This document shows positions 1 to 5,624 of a DNA stretch of 8,465 bases, one piece after another. Location of the stretch: the NCBI GenBank assembly GCA_005885115.1, contig VAXX01000136.1, forward strand, positions 1 through 8,465, given 5' to 3'. Source of the stretch: Actinomycetota bacterium (GTDB lineage: Bacteria; Actinomycetota; Actinomycetes; Mycobacteriales; Micromonosporaceae). The stretch's first letter is position 1, and each line of letters opens with the position of its first letter. The notes beneath the pieces are model-generated. The model had not been told where the DNA came from and ran no database searches. It was given only the letters and a program-made list of their open reading frames with translations. A program made the position numbers and the translations under genes.

Positions 1-436
1 CGTTGGAGCCGACCGTGACGATCACTCCGGTGCGCCGTGGCACCATCCGGCGCGCGCCCGACCGGCAGCAGTGCACCACGCCGTACACGTTGACGGCGAA
101 CACCTCGTGCCAGTCCGCGTCCGTGGTGTCGGTGACCGGTCCGGTGCGCAGGACGCCGGCGACGTTGACGAGTATCCCGACGGGACCGAGGTGCTCCTCG
201 ATATCCCCGACCGCCGCCTCGACGGCCGCACTGTCCCGGACATCGACCCGGTAACCGTGCTCGTGGTGCCCGGTCCCGTCGATGTCAAGGGCGGCCACGA
301 CGGCGCCGTGCTCGGAGAGGGTCCGGGCGACAGCGGCTCCGATGCCCCGGGCGGCGCCCGTGACGATCGCGACCCGGCCGCCGATTCCGTTGGCACTGCT
401 GGTTTTCGCGGCCGCTGCCCTGGTCGTGTCAGCCAC
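1..436 (-). CDS. EntA/DhbA-like short-chain dehydrogenase, N-terminal 145 residues (partial)
   Basis: This is an NAD(P)-dependent short-chain dehydrogenase cut by the left window edge. The GTG start at 436-434 lies inside the stop of the upstream monooxygenase (GTGGCTGA, 8-base overlap), so translational coupling is likely; I see no good ribosome-binding site. After an approximately 20-residue non-conserved leader comes the Rossmann nucleotide-binding motif TGAARGIG (residues 26-33), an acidic DVRD segment (65-68) and NVAG (91-94) in place of the usual NNAG. The stretch LVNVAGVLRTG followed by DADWHEVFAVNVYGV closely resembles 2,3-dihydro-2,3-dihydroxybenzoate dehydrogenase (EntA/DhbA). The Tyr-x-x-x-Lys catalytic motif would lie beyond the window. 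Because a PhzE homologue is encoded nearby, I infer that the substrate is the amino analogue, trans-2,3-dihydro-3-hydroxyanthranilate, giving 3-hydroxyanthranilate. A dihydroxybenzoate role remains possible. The SDR family is certain; the substrate is inferred. Confidence 0.9.
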   Translation of the reverse strand, partial: MADTTRAAAAKTSSANGIGGRVAIVTGAARGIGAAVARTLSEHGAVVAALDIDGTGHHEHGYRVDVRDSAAVEAAVGDIEEHLGPVGILVNVAGVLRTGPVTDTTDADWHEVFAVNVYGVVHCCRSGARRMVPRRTGVIVTVGSN

Positions 437-1541
437 GGCGGCCGTCGCGGTGCTGGGATTCCTGGCGCCGTCCCGGGATCGTGCTCGTCGCCGTCGCCGT
501 CGCCGTCGCCGCGGTGGCCGGGCCGAGGACGACGCGTTCGGCGTCGTGTCCGTGCAGCCAGGACCGGGTGGGGGAGGCGGCCGCGCCGAGCTGGGCCAGC
601 CTCGGCATCCGCACCCTTTCGTAGCGCCGCAGCGCCCTCGGTACCTCGCCCGCCCCCCCCCGGCGCAGGCAGGCGGCCAGGGCGGCGGCGTCCTCGATCG
701 CCTGGCTCGCGCCCTGCGCGCCCAGTGGCAGCAACGGATGTGCCGCGTCGCCGACGAGCACGATCCGGTCGGTGTGCCAGCGCGCGAGGGGCGGTCGGTC
801 GTACAGTGGGGCGCGGGTGGTCGGGTCGAGTCGGGCCACGAGTGCCCGTACCGGGGCGGGCCAGGCCGCGAACGTGGGGTCGGCGTCCGCGCCGAGGACG
901 GCCACCACGTTGACCAGGCCGCCCGGGATCGGATACCGGACGACATGGGCTCCCGGGCCGTACCAGACGGTCACGGTCGGCTCGGCCGGTACCGCGATCA
1001 GTCCACGGTGGACGGTGAGGCCGGAGTCCCGTGGCTCGTCGGCGACGAGAGCCCGGCGTACCGACGAGTGCAGCCCGTCGGCACCGACCACCAGATCCGC
1101 GTCGGCCGTGGAGCTGTCCGCGAACCGCAGCTCCACGCGATCACGGTGCTCGCGGATCCCGGTGCAGCGCTTGCGCAAGAGGACAGGGCCGGCGGCGCCC
1201 AGTAGGCCGGCGTGTAGCCGCGCCCGGTGCAGCGTGTAGTACGGCGCGCCGTACGTCGTTCCCGGTGCGGTACGTGCGACCAGGCCGCCGTGCCAGCTCC
1301 GTTGTTCGATGGCCTCCGGTCGTAGCGCGGCGTCGGCGAGGTGACCGGCGAGGCCGATCCGGTGCAGCAGAACGGATCCGTTGGGGGAGACCTGGATGCC
1401 CGCGCCCACCTCGGTCAGCTCGACCGCCTGTTCGTATACGGTGCACGGGTAGCCGGCGCGGGCGAGGAACGCGGCCACGGACAACCCGGCGATCCCCGCG
1501 CCCACGACGGCGATGCTCAGCTCAGTGGTAGAGGAGCGCAT
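429..1541 (-). CDS. Class A FAD-dependent monooxygenase (salicylate-hydroxylase-like)
   Basis: This 370-residue single-component flavoprotein aromatic hydroxylase has all three family fingerprints: GAGIAG for FAD ADP binding (residues 14-19), the DG motif in GADGLHSSVR (153-162), and the GD motif in VLVGDAAHPLLPLGAQGASQAIEDA (GD at 264-265). Family members use NAD(P)H and O2 to hydroxylate phenolic or aminophenolic acids, some of them with decarboxylation (salicylate 1-hydroxylase type). The ATG at 1541 overlaps the end of the ligase by 20 bases and has GAGGAG ten bases upstream. The last 30 or so residues are a low-complexity Ala-Thr tail encoded by a hexanucleotide repeat, followed by a charged end that looks non-conserved. 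In this cluster a likely substrate is the aminohydroxybenzoate made by the upstream aldolase/cyclase pair, converted to an aminohydroquinone or aminoquinone. That substrate is inference; the enzyme class is secure. Confidence 0.93.
   Translation of the reverse strand: MRSSTTELSIAVVGAGIAGLSVAAFLARAGYPCTVYEQAVELTEVGAGIQVSPNGSVLLHRIGLAGHLADAALRPEAIEQRSWHGGLVARTAPGTTYGAPYYTLHRARLHAGLLGAAGPVLLRKRCTGIREHRDRVELRFADSSTADADLVVGADGLHSSVRRALVADEPRDSGLTVHRGLIAVPAEPTVTVWYGPGAHVVRYPIPGGLVNVVAVLGADADPTFAAWPAPVRALVARLDPTTRAPLYDRPPLARWHTDRIVLVGDAAHPLLPLGAQGASQAIEDAAALAACLRRGGAGEVPRALRRYERVRMPRLAQLGAAASPTRSWLHGHDAERVVLGPATAATATATATSTIPGRRQESQHRDGRRG
486..509. repeat. Four tandem copies of the hexamer CGTCGC
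   Basis: Four perfect copies of a 6-base unit lie in the 3' end of the monooxygenase gene and encode alternating Ala-Thr on the minus strand (about residues 344-352). The unit is a multiple of three, so slippage would change tail length without breaking the frame. Confidence 0.9.
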
Positions 1542-2759
1542 TGTCCCAGTTCTCCTCGGGTCCGAAGAGGCTGCGGGGCTTCACGACGTCCGGTTGTGCG
1601 GTGAGCACCTGGTACGGGACAAGGGTTCCGGGTACCAGGCCGACGACCTCTGCGTCGACCCCGAAACCGGCGCGGATGGCCGCTCTGAGCTCGCCGCAGG
1701 CGGCCGACCGGTGGCGGTCAGGTACCTCGACCTCGACGCGCAGCCCGTCGGGTCGGACCCTGGGCGACCGACCGGGTAGCCGACGCCGGCCCGGCCCGAC
1801 ACCCGTACTGTCGGCAGGTGCCACTCGCACGGGCAGTCCTCGTACCGGACCTCGACGTCGTCCTCGATGTCGTAGCGCAGCAACGGCATCGCCTCGCGGT
1901 ACAACGGCGTCACCACCAGCTGTCCCCGACCTTCGGGCGAGACCGTGCCGGTGCGCGGGTCGTGCACCTCGAAGATCGCGCGGTCGGCCCACAGGTGCAG
2001 CCGTTCGTACGGGCATTCACCGGCGAGACTGCCGGTCTCGGTCGAGCCGTACTCCTCCACCACCGGCACTGCCCAGATCTCCGCGATGCGCGCCCGGCGC
2101 GCCGCGGTCAAGGGCTCGCCTCCGACGAACAGGGCCCGCAGCGCCGGGAAATCGCGGCCGGGCTGGTGCCCGGCCCAGCGCGCGGCTGCCGCCCACAGCA
2201 ACGGTTCGGTCGGCAGCGACCACGACAGGGTGACGCCGAGGTCGTGCAGGAGCCGGACCACGCGGGCGTAGGGCATGGCGAGCGACCGGTTGTCGCCGGG
2301 CACGACGGTGGCACCCGCGCGCCGCGCTGTCGCCTGCGCCAGGTGGCCGGTGATCATGAGCGCATAAGGGGTGCGCACCAGGAACACATCCGCAGCCCCG
2401 ATGCCCACGCGCTTGCGGGCGTACCGGTGCGTCAGGTCGGCCCAGTCGTCCTCGGTGTAGTACGACGCGGTCGGCACCCCCGTGGTACCGCTGGACTCGT
2501 GGTAGGTCGCCAACCGCTCCCGGGGTACGGCGAGAAACCCGAACGGGTACGCCTCGCGCAGGTCCCGTTTCGTGGTCAGCCCGGTGTCCCGCAACGCTTG
2601 CCGCGTTCGGGGTACCGCGTCGCCGAGCCGGGCGCGGTAGAAGGGCGCGCGCGCCGCCGCGTCGGCGATGACCGGCAGCCGGGCGTCCTGCAGCGCGGCC
2701 AGCTCCCTGAAGTCGCGCCACTGCCCGGGTTCCGGTCGGGCGGGCCGGGTCATGGTCAT
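1522..2759 (-). CDS. PaaK-like AMP-forming acyl/aryl-CoA ligase, frame broken near the C-terminus
   Basis: This is an adenylate-forming ligase of the phenylacetate-CoA ligase family. It activates an aromatic carboxylate with ATP and would supply an acyl-adenylate or thioester for amide formation. The ATG at 2759 overlaps the amidohydrolase stop (ATGA) and has GAGGAG five bases upstream; a second ATG is at 2753. Motifs in order: the P-loop SSGTTG (residues 89-94), EYGSTETG (236-243), LLRYDIEDD (293-301), and a CPC motif (309-311) followed by a Gly-Arg hinge near 322-323. The opening frame continues to a stop at 1581, but after about residue 332 (near 1764) it is ordinary off-frame sequence. 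The family-like C-terminal domain (LRVEVEVP, a GFGVDAEVVGLVPGTLV stretch, VKPRSLFGPEENWDNALLYH) is in the -1 frame and ends at TGA 1522-1524. As given, the gene has a net loss of 3n+1 bases near 1745-1785. Whether this is a sequencing error or a real lesion cannot be decided here. 3-Hydroxyanthranilate is a plausible substrate (inference). Confidence 0.88.
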
Positions 2760-3508
2760 CGGTGCTCCTCTCCGAGGAGGCGCTTCGCGTTGTGCCAGAA
2801 CACCTTCTGCCGGGTCGGCTCGTCCAGCCCGAGTGCGGCGTACTTGGCCAGTTCGACACCCGGGTCCTGCAGCGGGTACTCGGTGCCGAACAGCACCCGG
2901 TCAGCGCCGAGGCGCTGCAGCGCGATCCGGACCGTGACCGTCAGGCAGCCGGAGGTCTCGGTGACGATGTTGGGCTGACCGGCGATCTGGTTGATGCCGT
3001 TGGTGTCGATGCCGGTGAAACCGCAGTGCCCGTAGACGAACGGCATGGTGGGGAACTGGCGCGCGAGTGCTACGAGGTCGGCGGTACGCGCGCCGGGCTG
3101 CCCGAGGCAGACGGTGTAGACCGGATGCCCGACGTCGGCCGCGACGCGTACCAGGGCGACGGTGCGCGGATCCGCGAAGCCGACGCCGTACACGGCCGGC
3201 GAGAGCTCCAGTCCCCGGTACCGGTGCGCCTGCGCCCGGTACGCGGCCAGGTCGGTGTAGGGGCTGGCGAAGTAGAACGGCACCAACCGGTTTCCCGAGA
3301 GCTCGCCTGCCGCACGGACGAACCCGTTGTCCGCCAACGCTTCCACGTGCCCGCCCTCGACCAGCTGCGCGGACAGCCGGTCCAGGTCGATCACCCCGCC
3401 CGCCGACACAGCCGCGCGCGAGATGCCATGCGCGTCCATCGTGGCGAGCAGCGTGGGTACCGTGTCCGGTCCCGGGGCGAGCCGGACGTGGAAGTCGAAG
3501 ATGGTCAC
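2756..3508 (-). CDS. Amidohydrolase-2/ACMSD-like TIM-barrel protein with degenerate metal site
   Basis: The 250-residue product looks like a small member of the amidohydrolase-2 superfamily, which includes ACMSD and resorcylate-type decarboxylases. It opens with FDFHVRL (residues 4-10), has YGHCG (159-163) and LFGTEYP (206-212), and ends with WHNAKRLLG, which corresponds to the family's C-terminal NA-x-R-LF element. Compared with the canonical ligand set, the opening HxH reads H-V-R, the strand that usually carries a ligand His reads VYTVCLG, and the usual Asp of GSDYP/GTDYP is Glu210. Only the His of YGHCG and the first His remain. I chose the GTG at 3508, which overlaps the upstream stop as GTGA and matches the 4-base overlaps elsewhere in the operon. 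A GTG at 3520 in the same frame would add four residues. The role is unknown; candidates are decarboxylation of an aminohydroxybenzoate or a non-hydrolytic cyclisation step. Confidence 0.85.
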   Translation of the reverse strand: MTIFDFHVRLAPGPDTVPTLLATMDAHGISRAAVSAGGVIDLDRLSAQLVEGGHVEALADNGFVRAAGELSGNRLVPFYFASPYTDLAAYRAQAHRYRGLELSPAVYGVGFADPRTVALVRVAADVGHPVYTVCLGQPGARTADLVALARQFPTMPFVYGHCGFTGIDTNGINQIAGQPNIVTETSGCLTVTVRIALQRLGADRVLFGTEYPLQDPGVELAKYAALGLDEPTRQKVFWHNAKRLLGEEHR

Positions 3509-4605
3509 TGCTCGTAGCACAGTTCGTCGATCGGGTACCCGACGTGCCGGTCGGCGTCGGGCAGGTACCCGAGTACGACCTCGCCCGGCCGCAATGCCGT
3601 GGAGTTCAACGGGGTCCCGGCCGGCCCGAGAATCCGGACATGCCAGTCGTCCTGGACGATCGCGTTGACGGTACGCCCGTCCGGCGCGACCGCGTCGATG
3701 GACAGCAGCGGCCGGCTCTCGATTTTGGTCCGCCCCACGGTGACCACGCGTGCCGCGCCCTTCACGTCCACCGCCAGGACCCTGCTGCCGGAGCGCAGTT
3801 CGCTGAGGTAGCGGGTGTGGCCCGCCTCGGCCAGCGTGTACGACATCAGGGCGCCGGCGTTGACCCGGAACGGCCGGGTGGGCATGTACGGCAACGGATG
3901 TGTCTCACTCGCGCACAGCAGCATGCCGCGCGCGTGCGATCCGACCAGGATTCCCTCGTCCTGGCGTAGGTAGGCGCAGGTGTCCACGCACGCCCGCTCG
4001 CCCACGCCGACGTGGCTGATCCCGGTGACCGTCAGCTCCACGAGCAGCAGGTCCGGTACCGGCGGTGCGGCCGCTGCCTTGAGCCGGGTCACGTCACCGA
4101 CCGCCACCGGGGCCATGAGTACCCCGTCGGGGCCGTGTTCCAGCACCCCGAACACCACGGCCGCATCGGTCGGATCGTCGACCACGGTGATGACGCTGCC
4201 GTCCGCGCCAGCCGCCGCGGCGAGCACGATTTCCAGCGGGATCTTGGTGGGATCGCGGAACCTCAGCACGGTCCACGCCTCGGTGTGCGCATACCGGCAC
4301 GCCAGTTCCAGGCTCGACGCATCGGTCACCTCGACGTAGCGCCCGACCCGTACCGCCGGGTGACGGGCGGACACGGCGGCGTACTCGTCGGGCCGTGCCG
4401 CGTCGACGATGACGATGTCCGCCGCGCCGACGTCCTCGGGTACGGCCCCGGCGGGCATGAGCACCTTGGTGACGGTGGGCGGCAGCGCCGCGAGGTCGGC
4501 CGGGTCGGCCACCACGATCGCGTCGATCCGTTGGTGCAGCGCCTCTTCGCGCAGCGCTCCGGTCAGCGCCCCACGGTCGCGCAGGTCCACCCAGCACAGT
4601 TTCAT
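3505..4605 (-). CDS. griH: 3-dehydroquinate synthase II homologue (GriH / MJ1249 type)
   Basis: This 366-residue protein belongs to the archaeal-type 3-dehydroquinate synthase (AroB') family, which oxidatively deaminates and cyclises the C7 amino-sugar product of the partner aldolase using NAD. In actinomycete clusters (GriH of grixazone) the homologue instead forms 3-amino-4-hydroxybenzoate and retains the nitrogen. Conserved elements are all present: KIPLE (121-125), VGVGERACVDTC (199-210), ILVGSHARG (219-227), RPFRVNAG (244-251), RYLSEL (265-270), and GRTKIESRPLLSIDA (291-305). Length is usual for the family. The ATG at 4605 overlaps the aldolase stop (ATGA) and has GGAG seven bases upstream. 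Adjacency to the aldolase in a secondary-metabolite operon favours the aminohydroxybenzoate role over primary shikimate supply. Family assignment is firm; the exact regioisomer of the product is inferred. Confidence 0.94.
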   Translation of the reverse strand: MKLCWVDLRDRGALTGALREEALHQRIDAIVVADPADLAALPPTVTKVLMPAGAVPEDVGAADIVIVDAARPDEYAAVSARHPAVRVGRYVEVTDASSLELACRYAHTEAWTVLRFRDPTKIPLEIVLAAAAGADGSVITVVDDPTDAAVVFGVLEHGPDGVLMAPVAVGDVTRLKAAAAPPVPDLLLVELTVTGISHVGVGERACVDTCAYLRQDEGILVGSHARGMLLCASETHPLPYMPTRPFRVNAGALMSYTLAEAGHTRYLSELRSGSRVLAVDVKGAARVVTVGRTKIESRPLLSIDAVAPDGRTVNAIVQDDWHVRILGPAGTPLNSTALRPGEVVLGYLPDADRHVGYPIDELCYEQ

Positions 4606-5429
4606 GACCAGACTCCGGTTCCCGAGCCGTGCGGCTCGTTGCGTCCATGTACCAGATCAGCGATCTTGCGGGTGGTCGCGGCCACGTCGTCGGCGCGGAT
4701 GATGCCGCGCCCGATAGCGACTCCGGCGGCACCGCCGTCGAGCGCATCACGGGTCTGCGCAAGGACTTCGTCGCCGGCGCCCGGCGCTCCGCCGGCCACC
4801 AGGACGGGTACCGGCGCGCTGCGCACGACCGCGGCCATCGCCGCGATGGAGCCCGGATACACCGTTTTCACGAGGTCGGCGCCGAGGTCGGCGGCCACCG
4901 CGATGGCGTGCGCGACCAGTTGCGGGTCGCGCGGGTCGGGCGTATGCGGACCGCGCGGATACATCATCGCCAGCAGCGGTACGTTCCACCGGTCGCACGC
5001 CTCCGCGACCGCCGCGAGGTCGGCGAGCTGACGCTGCTCCTCGCGCGAGCCGAGGTTGACGTGCACGCTCACCCCGTCCGCGCCCAGGCGCACCGCCTCC
5101 GCCACGGTGGCCACCAGCACCTTGGCATCCGGGTCGGGTGCGCGCACCGTGCTGGCGCTCAGGTGCACGATCAGCGACGTGTGGCGCAGCCGCTGCGGGC
5201 TCACCCGACGCAGGCAACCCTTGTGCAGCACCACCGCGTCGACACCGTGCTCGGTGATCCGGGCGAGCAGGCCGTCCAGATCGCCACCCGGGACGATCGG
5301 TCCGTCGCTGACCGCGTGGTCCAGCGGCACCACGAACAGCCGGTCACTGTGGTGGTGCAACCGTTGGAGCCGCAACTCCCGGGCGAACGACGCGCCGATG
5401 CGCGGCGCGCTCCCGTTCAGCGTCTGCAT
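4602..5429 (-). CDS. griI: GriI/ADH-synthase-type class I aldolase (DhnA family)
   Basis: This 275-residue Schiff-base aldolase belongs to the MJ0400 (2-amino-3,7-dideoxy-D-threo-hept-6-ulosonate synthase) / GriI group, which joins L-aspartate semialdehyde to a C3 unit to give a C7 amino-sugar. Signature segments are PLDHAVSDG (35-43), a VSVHVNLGS strand (120-128), MMYPRG (155-160), DLVKTVYPG (185-193) and VLVAGG. Asp37, Tyr157 and Lys188 have exactly the spacing of the catalytic Asp33/Tyr153/Lys184 that I recall for MJ0400, so the active site is intact, with Lys188 as the Schiff-base lysine. The ATG at 5429 is preceded by an AAGGGG ribosome-binding site seven bases upstream. The frame remains open far upstream, antisense to the next gene, but that is not coding. 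It is the first gene of the leftward operon and overlaps the cyclase by 4 bases. With that partner it most likely builds 3-amino-4-hydroxybenzoate independently of shikimate. Confidence 0.95.
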   Translation of the reverse strand: MQTLNGSAPRIGASFARELRLQRLHHHSDRLFVVPLDHAVSDGPIVPGGDLDGLLARITEHGVDAVVLHKGCLRRVSPQRLRHTSLIVHLSASTVRAPDPDAKVLVATVAEAVRLGADGVSVHVNLGSREEQRQLADLAAVAEACDRWNVPLLAMMYPRGPHTPDPRDPQLVAHAIAVAADLGADLVKTVYPGSIAAMAAVVRSAPVPVLVAGGAPGAGDEVLAQTRDALDGGAAGVAIGRGIIRADDVAATTRKIADLVHGRNEPHGSGTGVWS

Positions 5430-5453
5430 GTGCGTACCCCTTTTCCTCGGCCG

Positions 5454-5464
5454 TCCACAGTGGA
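5454..5464. promoter_or_regulatory. 11-base palindrome, possible operator
   Basis: TCCAC-A-GTGGA is a perfect 5+1+5 inverted repeat located 25 bases upstream of the aldolase start, in the divergent promoter region. It could be an operator half or a leader hairpin, but at this length and GC content chance is a serious alternative. Confidence 0.2.
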
Positions 5465-5613
5465 TGGTGTGTTCCTTGGCCACCTTCGACGCTAACGACC
5501 GGTACCAGGGCGGACCACTACTCGTGCGGGTAGCCGATCCGGGGGACTGCTCGGTCAGGTAGTGGCCCGGCCGCAGGGTGCGTGTCAGCGTGGACGCCGA
5601 CGCGTACCGGACC

Positions 5614-5620
5614 GGGGAGG
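5614..5620 (+). promoter_or_regulatory. Ribosome-binding site that sets the phzE start
   Basis: GGGGAGG ends four bases before the ATG at 5625. The in-frame GTG at 5562 would add 21 Arg-rich residues with no family resemblance and has no such site, so the ATG is preferred. Confidence 0.75.
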
Positions 5621-5624
5621 GCCG

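Larger units (their letters stand above)
5430..5624. promoter_or_regulatory. Divergent intergenic region between the aldolase operon and phzE
   Basis: This 195-base gap separates two divergent start codons and must hold the promoters of both the six-gene leftward operon and phzE, unless phzE is transcribed from further left. Near its ends are the two ribosome-binding sites (AAGGGG on the minus strand at 5437-5442; GGGGAGG on the plus strand at 5614-5620). An 11-base palindrome TCCACAGTGGA lies at 5454-5464, just upstream of the aldolase leader. I could not find a convincing -35/-10 pair on either strand. Confidence 0.55.

Noticed and set aside
653..661. A run of nine C in the monooxygenase gene as a possible frameshift error
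   Set aside because: The protein reads sensibly in one frame on both sides, from the GD motif through the following RRYERVRMPRL helix.
71..1205. Several long Arg/Gly/Pro-rich plus-strand frames over the dehydrogenase and monooxygenase
   Set aside because: These are shadow frames; the minus-strand proteins carry the SDR and FAD motifs.
2762..3517. A 251-codon plus-strand frame opposite the amidohydrolase
   Set aside because: It is composition-driven and antisense to a gene with clear motifs; its translation resembles no family.
3505..5429. Primary shikimate-pathway role for the aldolase and dehydroquinate-synthase-II pair
   Set aside because: The archaeal-type route is not the usual shikimate supply in actinomycetes, and the genes are embedded in a biosynthetic operon beside a ligase and hydroxylase.
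5562..5624. GTG at 5562 as the start of phzE
   Set aside because: It would add 21 Arg-rich residues with no homology, whereas the ATG at 5625 has a strong GGGGAGG site at proper spacing.
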